From NCBI GenBank assembly GCA_020744225.1, contig JAGMWG010000028.1, positions 62,001 to 126,000 of the forward strand: a DNA stretch of 64,000 nucleotides, written 5' to 3'. Each line of letters opens with the position of its first letter. Positions within the stretch are counted from its first letter, which is position 1. Of the stretch, positions 10,953 to 22,291 are shown piece after piece. The notes under the pieces were generated by a model. It ran no database searches, had not been told where the DNA came from, and saw only the letters and a program-made list of their open reading frames with translations. The position numbers and the translations under genes were made by a program. This DNA is from Paraphoma chrysanthemicola. Lineage: Eukaryota; Ascomycota; Dothideomycetes; Pleosporales; Phaeosphaeriaceae.

Positions 10953-12939
10953 CCTAAGTAACTTAAACGAATTAAGTTAAGTTACTGTACTCAATTACAG
11001 TGACGTTTATCCCTGGGTTATGAGACGCACCCTGTTGTGGGACAGAACACGTGTACCTAGAGAGCAAGATTCTCTAATTAACGTTAGCATTCTAAGCGCA
11101 TCAGATTTGCCTTCGGTCTTCTGTCAACACGTATAGAGCCTATCGTAGACTGCTCTCGTCGCTGAAGATACAAAGATTACAGTCTGCAAAGAATGTGCAG
11201 GGCCTTCTGGATGTGGTGTACGGCGGCGCGTGGAGAATGGACGGCGGTTGACAAAGTTCGGACAAAACAAGATATCAAGAAGCTCATGCGCACCGACATC
11301 TTCTCCGTCCGCCCGATGGACAACCAATACAATGGAGTACTGCCAGAATGATACTATACATCTGCCGGCTTTGTGTGAAACGTACATAGCGCGAATAAAG
11401 CCCGAACGGCTTACGAAAGCGAAGGAGAAGAGTGAAAACCGCGTCACCCAAGCCCGATCGCTTCAATACGACCCGTCGTCAGAAGGGAAGAAATTAGGAG
11501 CATGTGCCCAGGCGGTCAAAAGCGCCTCATTACGATGGACCAGAGGCAGGAGATGGTAGAAGAGCAGCGGGAAGAGAATATTGCCAGAGATTTGTCAGGG
11601 CATGGGTATGAGGATGATTTGGACAACTTCGAAGATGACTATGGATGGGACCAGGAGGGTCCCGGCGACTACAAAGATTAGGGCGCTTTACATAGCGACT
11701 GGGACAGGGGTTAGTCGTACTAGTGGTACTCGTGGCGCGTTTTCCTGAGGCTATCCGCCAAGTGTGTGTATGTCACACCGTTCCCAACATACCATGAAGA
11801 CGTGATCTTCGTGGGCTGGCCGAGTCGTTGGACTGTGTGTGCGCTCGTGCAAACTGGTTTTTTCCTTCTTTTCTAGCCACATTCCACGCACGTCTCTCCC
11901 CAGTCGTCATCAAGGCATCATTGTCGATGCATTGTTGGAGGCCATTGACACATTCGATTGAACTTCCTCGTGGCCATCTCCACGAGCTGGATATCATGCA
12001 CTCCTGATAGGCTGATCTGGAAGTGATAGAATAGTGCGTCCGCATCAACGTCGAAAAAGACCTTGGGAATGTCTTCCGCCTCCAGAATGGCCTTGAGACA
12101 CTTACTAGAACGTTTTCGATTTTGTTAGTGTTAGTGGTGTTCCGCCACAGCGAGTTTTTCGTTCCGTAGGGATGGACTTCAATACTGACCACAGGAGAGA
12201 AGACATTTAGCGTGCGCATCGGTATCACTGAAAGCCTTGAAGCCTGATCAGTACGGTATATGAATAAAGGGTGCTTTACCCCTAGTTACATCAGTCGTAC
12301 TATTATCCTTCTTCGCTACCCATGAGCTTTAATTGCGCAGAGACTATGGTATGGAATGCATCACCTTTGCTGACGACAATGACCATCTCTGATAAGCAAG
12401 ACGAACTAACTTAGATTGACAATTACAGGGCGTGGCTGATGACCCTACCTTACCTAAAGCGGCACTGTATCTGATGACTTTCACAATGCTCACTGAAGCG
12501 GCGTTAAGCTGCGTGCATGCCGCGATCGCGTGCGCTGCCACCAAAACCCAACAACGCCGCCAATAGTCAGAAGCATCAAACATGCCAGGACAGATAGTAG
12601 TGATAGTGGTGCGAACTGATCGTGCGAGCTTAGGGGGCTTCTCTTATGATCCGTTCTTTCCGTTATAAACCTAGAGCTATTTACAAAACTAAGTTAGTCC
12701 CGGGTTGTGACCCTTGAAATGTTATCTAGATTAGGCACTCACAAGCTCCTAACACTCGCAACCACAGGATTGATCACAAGCGCTGGCTCAGGGACAATAA
12801 GGCTCCGCGGTAGTGTTGTGTTGATATAATCGTTACGGCAAGCAACTCCACCTCCTCCGACTGATGTGGCCAAAGGTCTTTTGGACAACACCCGACTCTA
12901 TCCTTAATGGACGCAACGCCACCGCTACGCGGCTCAGGT
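10953..12939. other. Decayed intergenic region
   Basis: Starts with an imperfect inverted repeat around gtaacttaa/ttaagttac (10960-10985). From about 11130 to 11681 one plus-strand frame reads protein-like sequence (TKQDIKKLMRTDIFSVRP, later MDQRQEMVEEQREENIARD and an acidic end DDLDNFEDDYGWDQ), broken by three in-frame TGA codons that could each derive from CGA by C-to-T change; I treat it as an unidentified pseudogene. About 11757-11850 resembles 30505-30600. The rest shows nothing I can name. Confidence 0.4.
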
Positions 12940-13310
12940 CACAGATTAAAACAACATGGCATGGCGAGGCTTGTCGGAGAGGCAGCCAAAGACGCAGATC
13001 AAAGCTTCGTGCGGGTCAAAGCTGCGGATTAGAATGTTGACAGGTGAGTTAGCGCGGTGGCAGAGACCTTGGTCGTGGAGAAATGCAACACCTGCTAGTT
13101 TACAAAAGAAGAGTTCGAAACGAGCGGATGGTAGTGTGATCCGGTTGGTGGTGATAGAGCGGAACGTTGCGTTAAAGAGGGGTGAGAAGATGATGTATTC
13201 ATCCGTAATGTCGCCTTGGGCTTCGGGATCCCAGGTCCCGCCAAGTAGTGTTTTGATTCTTGCCTTTGCGGATCAGATCAAATACAGTAGTAGGTAGGCG
13301 GAATGTCGCT
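12940..13310 (-). pseudogene. Protein-kinase core fragment with both catalytic aspartates lost
   Basis: The minus strand reads a kinase C-lobe start: a hinge-like YIIFSPLFNATF, a helix leading to VAFLHDQGLCHR, the catalytic-loop remnant HRANSPVNILIRSFDP, and a magnesium-loop remnant ICVFGCLSD. In active kinases these would be HRD and DFG; here HRD has become HRA and DFG has become VFG, so both catalytic Asp residues are absent. The frame stops (TAA) shortly after, before the activation segment and the rest of the C-lobe, and upstream it meets an in-frame TGA. This is a truncated dead copy of a Ser/Thr kinase, perhaps of the fungal FHA-kinase group, but the FHA part was not found here. Confidence 0.6.
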
Positions 13311-16300
13311 CCTACAATTTCCACTTGGCTTCGGCACGGATTGTGACGGATCTCGAAGAAAAACTCTTGTTAGATCGGGCGCAGGCGAATCTAAAGGATA
13401 AGGTGAGGACTCTGGCGGTCAATATGATTCAGTACGTTCCCCCAAAGTCGAAAGTGTACAAATCGAGATGTGGAACTGGTCTTAAGAACGGGTTTGAGGA
13501 CGTGAATCAACGTCATGCCAAGGACGGGAGAAAGATCATAGCCAATGGAGAGACTGCCCTTGGACGTGGATGCACGGAGCCTCCGGAAGAGACGCACACA
13601 GCTGAGTCGCCTGAGTGCAGGCGCCTGCTAGATCGTGTGGTGCAGCAGGTGCTGTCTAGCTGTAGGATTGCATCCACGATTGCCATAGAAGACAGCGTAT
13701 CTTGCTCAGGTTGAGACCGCGAGGATGAGCTCCGGATGAGTCTGGAAATACCACCACGGTTGTCTCATCACCAACCACATGCACCATCCGTGTTCGCATG
13801 CGTACACTAACCGCAACCCGTCGGCACCTCGCAGCATGCCATGTCTCCCTCACCACTGATATCACTCCTCTAGCTTGTAGGGGTTCGATTATGCCATTCA
13901 TCTCGAGCCGTCCCGTTTCGCGACAAGGTATACTATCACTACAATTTGTATCAGTCGGAAGGCGTACGGTCCCGTCGCTTGAGGAAAGCCAGCGCGACAC
14001 GTGGACCAAGGGCTAAAATTCCTCAACTCAGGCGCTCCGCACGTACGAAGTCCGCTCTTTGAGCTTTTCAATGTAGAAGGTCTTGCAATTTGCCTTCGCG
14101 TGTAGTGTGGTCGGCAATGGAACTCATTGTGTGTACGGCGGTAGAGACGGATTGACGCCGGTGGTAGGCAGCGACAACTAGAGTGGCGCCTGCGCCGACG
14201 TTGGGGAGAGCGGTTGCGCGGATGCGGAGATTGCTCTCTGCCCAGGTCTTCGTTTCGTAGCTCGTCAAGTGATAGGCCCGATGACTTGAGATTCATATCT
14301 AGCCATTCAACATCTTAGTCGCGAAACTCTTGAGCTTTGACACGAAGCTTACCGTGCTCAAACACATGTCCTCGTCGCGCCTAGCAAAAAGTGTGCGAAG
14401 CTCCCTACCAACTCAGCCGCTTTGGCCACCGTTCTGTCCTCTATCGCCGATGCCCGGTGTTTGTTGCGCCTCCTCGTCGATTGCAGGTAGAGACTGATCT
14501 ACTATCTCGGCGTAGCTGCTGGCGTGGTCGGTGTTCCCCAAGCGTGCGTTTTCGACAACGGCTATGCGCCAGCATTGAGCATTCATGATGGCGTTTCGCG
14601 TCCGTTGCGGTCGATCAAGCAAGCGCTTCGAGGCTTGGGAGGTGCTGTAATCATGTCGCAGTTGCCCTGCAGATGGGATGCGTATGGCGACGCGTCGTCC
14701 ATAGCAGCGGCAAGCGGGACTGGTGCGGCCCAAGGATGTCGAAGGGGCGCGCTAGCCGTTACGGTTATGTCAGAGACCCCACCCCAGGATCAGAATTCAC
14801 GACCCACCACAACCTTCACGTCGCAGCGGTCAAATCCATGAACAAGCAGCCTCCGCGCGCACGTTATGGAAGCTTTCATCCTTCTCACCTGCAATAAATG
14901 GGACAGTCTTCGTTACTGAACATGTCCGGGTGGACAGCGGGCGGGGCATTCCGTTAACGTCATTGACATGACCGTGGTGTGAAGCGCGACTGCTCAATTG
15001 AAGAGGACCATGACGCACCGCAACATCGCTCGCCCGACACCGAGGATGCGTCGCGTCGCTCATGGACTCGCGCGCTTTCGTTAGTTAGTACCTGTAGCTG
15101 AGCACGGCGGATGCGGCCGAAGTCGGGGCACGCAAACTGTTCAACGCGTTCCATCGCGCGTACAGTCTAGCAGCGTTGTTTACTCGAGGCTTGAACGGAG
15201 AAGTAGAGGAAGAGTCGGTGACTAAAGTGAAGGACACATTGAGCTAATCAGCTTGAGTTGAGATGCGAAGGGGCGTAAACTCTTGCTTGACGACATGAAT
15301 GGACAAGTGCGCCCTGTGGGTGGCTTGTCACAGTTTCGAAGACACACTCGGCCATGTGGTTGGATGGCGCCGATACTCCGGGCTCTGCGAACCAATGATT
15401 AGCCTTTCCGTGCGCCCCTTCATACGCCCCTTCATACGCCCCTTTCTGCACCATCGCAGTATTGTCCTATCTACACTCATTATCAAAGATGAAAGGTACT
15501 TGATAATTCCAAGGGCGAAGCCAAGGATAAATACAGTTAGTGCAGACGCATGTACATACCTGGCGAGGCGCGTACCGGTCACAGGATATATGAATGCGTT
15601 GTAGAGCTCATCGATCCAGAGTCTAGTACTGCTGTCGGATATGTGATGGTGACATGAACTTGAAATTTCGTCCTTGACTAGGTGTTCCGACTGACTTTGT
15701 GTGGGGTTGACTTGGCGCCGGAAGACTCCCCGAGTCAATCCTCCGTACCGGTAGCAGGGCCACAACTCGTATCGTGCGTACCACAATCAATTGCGGTAAC
15801 TTAGACACAATGATACTGCAAACGGAGATCTACCGCTGCCCTTATGATCTCATGAAGGCTACGTCAACTTAGCTGCATTCAATTTTCGTTGATCAAGGTA
15901 GAGCTAGCTGTACTTTGATTGTCTACCGATCATGTTTTTTGTTATTGCTTAAGTAGCTGATGTTGACATTTATTTTAAGCGCTTCAGCTGCCAAACTTTT
16001 GACACTCATGATACTCACGAAAAGACGGGCAAATGAGATAATTGCTTCTTGACGTCTGCAACTTCTAGCGAGAAGCAGGTCTATACCTCTAGGCTAGTTA
16101 GTCATGGTAGGTGAATTCGCATATTCAGCGATGTGATCTTTACAACAATCGATGATTGCATGGATGATTGGAAACGGAAGCTGCAAAAGATGCTGACAAT
16201 GCATGGTCAGCTACATTGGACTACCTCTCTGGTGGAAAACCACGGCGGGGGTTAACTTATCGTTACAGTACGATGACGGCCTCTTAAGTGTATGGTTTCT

Positions 16301-16766
16301 CACAGTCAGCTAACAATTCTAGACACCCACTAATATTGTCCACCGCTATTTTCTGTCAATGATGAGAATACGTTGTTTCGTTCGAAGGTGCGCAGTAGCT
16401 CACCGGTAATTGTGTTTGGATGATTTAGGACTAGTCGAGGTCCTCTACCCTTGCATCAGGCACTTTTTAGAAGCTCCAAACCCCTGTCAGCAGAAGTGGC
16501 TGTGCTTCTTAGCCGCGGACTTGGCCTGGCGTTGACGTGTCAGCATTCTCGCTGCTGCGTGCTTGACCCTTCATCACGGACAGATATAGCAATCGACGGC
16601 TCGCTTAGTTACCTACGCAAGATGCAGTATGCAAGTATCAACACCAGCCCAGTCACCAAATCTTAGCCGCTCTACCGACTTTGCGCCACTTCCTTGCACC
16701 CACCTCTAGGCTATTGACGCACGGCCTCAGTGCATTGACATAGGTCAGCCCAGTTGCACTGCCCCG
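13311..16766. other. Long degenerate region, no supported gene
   Basis: Many medium open frames exist on both strands (for example 13391-14296 minus, 14413-14733 minus, 15328-15786 minus), but none shows a family motif or a convincing splice model. A 12-bp unit (gccccttcatac) is repeated about two and a half times at 15415-15445. The stretch 15800-16740 is AT-richer and appears non-coding. Remnants of the kinase at 12.9-13.3 kb may continue upstream into this region. Confidence 0.4.
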
Positions 16767-17306
16767 ATGCCTGCTTATCAAGTGGTCAAAGCTTCAAAAG
16801 CGTATATACGTAAGACGCCATCTTCCCGAAACACCGCTTTTTGTGCTACTGGTGATAAACAAACAATGGGATACATAACATCTGGAGAGCAACATAATGA
16901 ACTTACGTATTCTCTTGTCGAAGTAAATTACTTTACTGGCCAACCAAATACCTGGTGGTGCTACGCAACCCTACCTGCAAAGCCATTTGACAAGCCGGGA
17001 CTGGAACACCTGCGTCGTCCTGGCAAACTTGGTCCCATCCCCGGCATTCTGCGTGAAGACCATCACGACGTAACCTACTCCAAGAATGACATGGAAAAAA
17101 TCTTTAAGGACCAGAAAACCAGAGATTTCGCCTTCAGGGTTCACGGAGTGGGCGATCATTTGTTCCTTGTCGTCAAAAATTGCTCCGGTCGGGTGCTCCT
17201 TCGAAGGGTAGCGTATGACGATTCAGTAAATCTGGAGTTGGAACAAAAGATCAAAAAAAATGTCCAAAGTCAGGAGGACATCGATGAATACAAAGCTCTT
17301 TTGTAG
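16767..17306 (+). CDS. Unknown protein, 179 aa
   Basis: An open frame with no introns needed, starting MPAYQVVKASKAYIRKTP. It has several aromatic/Gly-rich segments (NTWWCYATLP) and a charged, probably helical C-terminus with a Lys/Glu-rich run (LEQKIKKNVQSQEDIDEYK). No signal peptide, membrane helix or catalytic motif is visible. The stop lies 2 bp before the next open frame, which carries a dynamin stalk fragment; whether they are one transcript is unknown. It may be a genuine small gene or the surviving 5' part of a larger one. Confidence 0.5.
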   Translation: MPAYQVVKASKAYIRKTPSSRNTAFCATGDKQTMGYITSGEQHNELTYSLVEVNYFTGQPNTWWCYATLPAKPFDKPGLEHLRRPGKLGPIPGILREDHHDVTYSKNDMEKIFKDQKTRDFAFRVHGVGDHLFLVVKNCSGRVLLRRVAYDDSVNLELEQKIKKNVQSQEDIDEYKALL

Positions 17307-17308
17307 GA

Positions 17309-18101
17309 ATGTCTTCGGAAAATGAAGCACTTCGGATGGATTTGCGAGGAGGTTTTCCGTTGCAACCAACAATCCAGACCATACATGCTCGTCCCTTGCC
17401 TTGCAGAAGAACCCATATCGTGGTGCGCTCGGTGAGCACTTTTGCGAGTCTTACCGACGTTTCCGGGCCTCAACTTATGGATCTCGGTCCAAAGGAAGGG
17501 CAAGAGATGTGTACGAAGCTTCAGGATACGATCGACGAAATGGAGAAACTAGGTGAGAAGCAGACTTACAATCACTATTTCACCACCACGCTTCAAAAAC
17601 AACGCCAGCGGAAATACCAGAAGATTACTCAGCATGCCCAAAATGCATCCCGGATCGGGCTACACCATGATAAAGCGTATCACACTTACTACGATCCTGC
17701 CATGATAGATGAGGCTATGGCAGGCTATAGCTGAGTTCATTGAGCAGAACATGGACAAGTTCTCAGCGGCGGAGGCCTTGGACAATCGACGCGCCTACTA
17801 CAAAGTCTGTGAAGTGTCTTTCTATTCTCGATCAAAGACTAATATTTCACGTCAGGATGAGCTGAAGTACTTTACCAATACCGTTGCGAAACAAGTTATC
17901 GAGCGCTGTCTTGTCCAGCCTCTTCCAGATATCGTTCTTTCTCCTGTAGTCGTAACGCAGCTCACAGATGAAGAGGTTGAATTCATCGCAGCGGAGCCAG
18001 CAGAAGTCACCCAGCAGCGAAACTTCCTCGAAGCTCGCAAGGATATGCTCGAGAATGGTATGGCCACGTTTAGTGAGGCTATGGGTGGCTTACGAAGATA
18101 G
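17309..18101 (+). pseudogene. Dynamin stalk/GED fragment (third dynamin piece), frameshifted
   Basis: Two overlapping frames together read the C-terminal end of a dynamin-like protein. The first (from about 17470 to 17734) has the segment around QTYNHYFTTTLQKQRQRKY, matching the conserved NHYF...L region of the stalk. The second (17709-18101) reads AEALDNRRAYYK, then after a 51-nt intron (17805-17855, GACTAAT branch) DELKYFTNTVAKQVIERCL, and the GED-like TDEEVEFIAAEPAEVTQQR. The switch between frames near 17710-17735 has no splice signals and is best read as an indel. No G domain lies upstream, so this is a truncated copy. It is on the opposite strand to the other two dynamin loci. Confidence 0.72.
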
Positions 18102-18505
18102 TATCACAGCCGACAATCAAGATGCTATCGTTTCAAACTTCCCCGAGATCCTCAAAGGAAAGGCTAAACACCATTATTGATTGGCCTTCCGATATTACAT
18201 CCAAAATTAGCGAAAATGGGGAGCTGATTCAGAAATCAGGCCTATGTTGGAGTGGTCGCATGGAAGTAGATTAACGACGACTACATTGACATCGCAAATA
18301 TTGATGACAGAGGATGAAAGTAGTGGGGACATAAGTCTATTAATTTAGTATATGTATTCTTGTCCATCCTTATCTCCACACTTCTAGATGGCCTGAAAAG
18401 CTCTCGTGTGTTTGATTGTACTCCGACGATCAAACTCTTCAGGGTTAGGCGATACTGATGCCTACAAATCGCTGCGATAGTTTCTGCAGAAATTGTCCTG
18501 TGACC
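18102..18505. other. Gap between convergent loci, nothing recognised
   Basis: About 400 bp between the dynamin fragment and the acyltransferase stop codon. No open frame of note and no repeat was seen; it should hold the acyltransferase 3' end signals. Confidence 0.5.
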
Positions 18506-19804
18506 TCAATCTTGGGCCATGTCTGCATTTAGCCCTCGTGATAATGCAGATCGGATTTCAACCAAAAACTCCTGCACAGTGGACGCTCGATGATAGCCTT
18601 CGTTGAACCAGATCGCAATAGTCAGTTGCCCCTTGAACGTCCAAAGAAATACGGTTAGATCCGCCGTAGCAGAGCCAGCGCCGATCCAGAAGTCTTCGAG
18701 ATTATGATGAACCCGGTCCGAAACGATCCCTAAACTGGAGAGAAATACTTTCCCATAGTCTCTAGACACGCTGTTTGAAGCAAAGCAATCGTATAGTGGT
18801 TGGTGTGCCCTTATGTTTGCGGAGTCGGCAAAAAGCTCATTGTAGTCGTCCTTGAGACGTTGTGCGAGATGCTTGAAGTTGAGTTGATCGAAAGCATGGA
18901 TAACAGCAGGCAGCGCCATCATGTGGACGGACACAGGCGAGTGGGCAATCTTGGGCCTCGGCGGAAGCTTGCTCCTAAGATTGAAGAACAATAGCGTGGC
19001 GTATGGCTGATTGTTTCCCTGAGCAAGGCAACGTAGTGCTTGTATCACTGCGGCGTGAGTCGCGTGTGTAATACTAATCCCATGGTGCTTTGTTTTGGAC
19101 AGAATGTTCTGCGTCTTCCGGGCAGAGAAGCTAAGCTTTTGCATGCGCACTAGATGCGAAGAGTCCCGTGAAGGTTGCCGATTGAGCGTGAGCTCTGGAA
19201 GTGTAGTAGCAAACGTCTTGGCCATAGTTTGCGCTCTACACACATGGTCGGAGCCTGGACTTTCAGCTTGAAGGTTGTAAGAGAGACTATTGGAAAGGTT
19301 GCGGTGCTCGTCGCCAAACGTGACATCCACAGGGTGTTGAAGTGCATCGAATAGTCGATCCAGGAACATCATCGCGCCAACCCCATCAATGTGCTGGTGT
19401 GAGATCTGGAAGAATACCTCACGCTCTTTGGGCAGCAGAACAAGAATGCCTTCAGAGGACGACCTCATGGTCGAAAGTACATCGAGTCCTGATCTTGCAG
19501 AGTCATGCACTATTAGTGTTCTGGCTAACCAGGCCTGAAGTTCCTTCTCGTCTGGAATAGAGTAGTGGATGGTGTCGTTGGAAACTGAGCAAGCAATTCG
19601 AGGATGCTCATATCGTAAGGCTTTCCATGCCGCCTCGTATCTGTCGTTCTTGTATTCGGCTTCCGTGGGGAGTTTTGCCCCCACGGATACCATGCTATGA
19701 GCAATACCGCAGGGCGTTTTCAACGACGATATTGCATGGAAGTACTTTTCGACGCCATCCATCTGGCGTGCCCAGTGTCTGGGCGACACTTGCGTCCACT
19801 CCAT
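18506..19804 (-). CDS. Condensation-fold O-acyltransferase (432 aa)
   Basis: A single intact frame. The diagnostic signature is SHQHIDGVGAMMFLD at about residues 135-149, the HxxxD catalytic motif (H136, D140) of the chloramphenicol-acetyltransferase/condensation superfamily, in which the His acts as general base for acyl transfer. Near the C-terminus EDFWIGAGSATADL occupies the place of the structural DFGWG-like motif. Length (432 aa) and these spacings match free-standing fungal acyltransferases such as those decorating trichothecenes and other secondary metabolites, rather than an NRPS module; there is no carrier or adenylation domain next to it. Substrate is unknown. It lies 16 kb from the terpene synthase, too far to assume one cluster. 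No sign of decay. Confidence 0.82.
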   Translation of the reverse strand: MEWTQVSPRHWARQMDGVEKYFHAISSLKTPCGIAHSMVSVGAKLPTEAEYKNDRYEAAWKALRYEHPRIACSVSNDTIHYSIPDEKELQAWLARTLIVHDSARSGLDVLSTMRSSSEGILVLLPKEREVFFQISHQHIDGVGAMMFLDRLFDALQHPVDVTFGDEHRNLSNSLSYNLQAESPGSDHVCRAQTMAKTFATTLPELTLNRQPSRDSSHLVRMQKLSFSARKTQNILSKTKHHGISITHATHAAVIQALRCLAQGNNQPYATLLFFNLRSKLPPRPKIAHSPVSVHMMALPAVIHAFDQLNFKHLAQRLKDDYNELFADSANIRAHQPLYDCFASNSVSRDYGKVFLSSLGIVSDRVHHNLEDFWIGAGSATADLTVFLWTFKGQLTIAIWFNEGYHRASTVQEFLVEIRSALSRGLNADMAQD

Positions 19805-20109
19805 CCGTGAAGTTCCTTGAGGCGAATTGACTCGGCGGACTTTTCTTGTCTGCGTGTTGATGCGTTATGTAAGCACGATGCAAATAAGTTAAGTCAACTT
19901 AAAGTTGACCTACAGGCTGACATACGCTGACAGTGTTAGTTCACTTAAGTTAACGTATTGTACCAGCAAGCTGGCCACCTCGCCAAGAAGAGCGCGGTTT
20001 GTTGTACGATAGCTCAACAACGACATATTGAAACTGTGCAACATTTTGACAGAGGGTAGATTAGACCTTTTCACCTTGATTTCTATTGTGTCCTTGTAGT
20101 TACGTGACA

Positions 20110-20958
20110 TCTTGAACGCAATGGTGGGGTCACTTCATGGTCACCTTGTTCGACCACCATTTCAGCCTCCGTGACCAGCTTCTGACCTTCCTGAGCCTGC
20201 AATAACTTACCCCTCCAAGTGTTAGGCATTGTCGTCTTATTTGACGCTTGCGTCACTGGCGGTCATTGACAGCGCGTAGCTTTGAGTTTTCCTCTGCTAA
20301 CATTGTCGCTGAGTACATAGCACGCTGACAGCCTTTAACAAGATTAGACATTGCCACGCTTGTGGGACTTTGAGGGAGTCCTCAAGCTGACAAGTTGTAC
20401 GTGGAGTCTCTGCTGACCATGACGCTGGCATACTATTTGCAGTCCCTGGTCGAGACGGCGTTCTGACCACAGTAAGGTTGGATAGGACGCGATCAGGATA
20501 TGATGCGATAAGCCCTGTTGCCTCAACGCCAGCCTTAATGTTTCCCTTTGATAATGCTATCCGCGTCACCCTCTGGTATATCCACAGGAAGTCGAGCTTG
20601 TTGACGGGAAAGACTCCTTGGGGCGCAAGCTCAGACACCCCATCTTCGTACAACACCTTGAGAGGAGAGTAGCAGCCAATCCCAAGGAGCCGAAGAACGT
20701 GGGAGGTGTGAAGAGGCATGCAGAGAGGGATGATCTTGTTATTCTTGCAGTATTGATCAAACTCTCATGACCGTCAACTACAAGAAGTCTGTCTGTTGAG
20801 ATGCTTCACCCACTCAAGGTCAAGGTCGTTTGGTTGTTCATCCATTGTCACTAAGAGCGACTGTCCAGTCTGGTGGGATGTCTTTGTACCACCCAGCTTG
20901 GTGGAGCTTGCCAGCCATGATCATGAAGGGTGGCAGACTCCAGCCAAAGCGTCAAACT
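20110..20958 (-). pseudogene. Pogo transposase, C-terminal piece (rest of DDE domain)
   Basis: Reading on from the insertion point, the minus strand gives FGWSLPPFMIMAGKLHQAGW, DWTVALSDNG followed by a TGA where Trp is expected, LEWVKHL, VDGHES (second DDE region), then FDQYCKNNKIIPLCMPLHTS, GCYSPLK and VLSNLTVVRTPS. The Trp-to-TGA change and further stops mark decay, and the C-to-T type of change is compatible with repeat-induced point mutation, though one site proves nothing. The tail reads a Lys/Arg-rich segment typical of the family end. Confidence 0.85.
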
Positions 20959-20960
20959 TA

Positions 20961-22289
20961 CAGTCAAAACCGCCCTCACCCTTTGTGCAAGCGACGACTT
21001 TCTGACTAGGACACCCCTTGCTAGTAATGACCAATCATATAATTAGCACCAAGATCTGTTTGCCTTGGAAAGCGAGTCAGCTCGTTTTCGCGAGAAAATA
21101 TTGTCTATCCATGTAAGTTAACGCTGACATTGCCTGATCAAGACTACAGCGTCTGCACTTATGCAAGATCCTAGAGATCAACAGAGGAACACAACAGCCG
21201 AATCGTCATCAGTATCACGTCTCTAACTTAATCGTTCTGCATAATGCTTCTGCTTATGTCTGAACCATGCATGTACACTAGCAAAGCGCACGTTTTCTGT
21301 CTTCAGTTCGTGTATGATCGAAGTGCACTGCTCATCTTGCAAGTTGTTTTTCTGACTACGCCATCCATACCACGCCATCCATACACGATGGACGACGAAA
21401 CTACTTTCAAGGACAAGCTTATTGAAGCTGCAAGACTTGGAGATGTCTACTGGGTACGTAGATCTATTGCCGACAGTGCAAATATCGACAAGTTTGAGTC
21501 CCTGGCACTTACGACAGCAATACTGTACCACCAAAAAAAAAGTGGTCAAACTCCTCCTTGAAAGTTACACCGATATCACGATTAAGAACAGGCGCGCCAC
21601 AGACGCTCTCTATATTCCATCAAAGGATGGAAACCGGTCGATGGTGGAACTGCTACTGGAAAACGGCGCGGACGTTAAGGGAGGTCAAAGTGCGCTGAGA
21701 AGAGCGTGTAAAGAAGAGCATGTGGAGATTCTAAAGCTGTTTCTTCAAAGAAATGGCGGTGTTAACGTCAAGGAGACGGGCCCCATAGCACTCTTTATGG
21801 CTATAAAAACGGACCGAGAAGACATAGTGAAGCAGCTGCTCCAGTTGGGCGTGGAGGTAGACAAGTCCATATTGAGTGTGGCTAGGCTCTTTGGGATCAA
21901 AACGCTGAAGCGAATGCTTGAAGAGCACTGTACAGCGTCCCTAGATATAGGAAAGGCCTTTCGGCGGCTTGCAAAATTCCTGCGGCCAGAGCCAAAGAAG
22001 AGCAGCTGGTGAAAGAAAAATAACTCGGTCGAGAGGTAGAAGCTATCAATCGAATGAAGCAAAGCATGCAACTGCGAACTTGAAGATTGTGTATTCAACG
22101 TCGCTTGTGCGGCGAAGTTACCAGTGGGCCAAAGATAACGCATGACACACTGCGTGGGGTCAGTATATCTGCTAATTATCCAGGCTGGCTGTCTGGCTAC
22201 CGACAGGATGATCATTCGCCAAACTTGGGCAAGGCCATCCTTCAAAGCTAAAGATGCGCGAAGAGTGAGGCCGGTTTTGCAAGGAGCTG
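20961..22289. mobile_element. Nested 1.33-kb TIR element carrying an ankyrin gene
   Basis: The break in the pogo transposase is exactly filled by a segment whose ends are inverted repeats. Left (from 20961): cag, t, then caaaaccgccctcac. Right, complemented (from 22289): cag, a few extra bases, then caaaaccggcctcac and a matching cttygygca continuation. Both ends are flanked by TA, and joining the flanks at a single TA restores one reading frame from REWVT to GWSLPPF. So this is a second DNA element that inserted into a TA. It holds no recognisable transposase; its cargo is the ankyrin frame at 21388-22012. It is probably non-autonomous and mobilised in trans. Confidence 0.78.
21388..22012 (+). 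pseudogene. Ankyrin-repeat gene, frameshifted in an A9 run
   Basis: Starts with a good context ATG at 21388 (MDDETTFKDKLIEAARLGDV). Ankyrin-like units follow: VVKLLLESYTDI, MVELLLENGADVKGG, LRRACKEEHVEILKLFLQ, AIKTDREDIVKQLLQLGVEV. The first unit and the rest lie in different frames; the switch falls in a run of nine A at 21533-21541, where one A fewer would give a continuous protein of about 207 residues. It could be a true indel, a polymorphic slip or a sequencing error. It lies entirely inside the nested TIR element and looks like a captured host gene fragment. No NACHT or other partner domain is attached. Confidence 0.7.
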
Positions 22290-22291
22290 TA

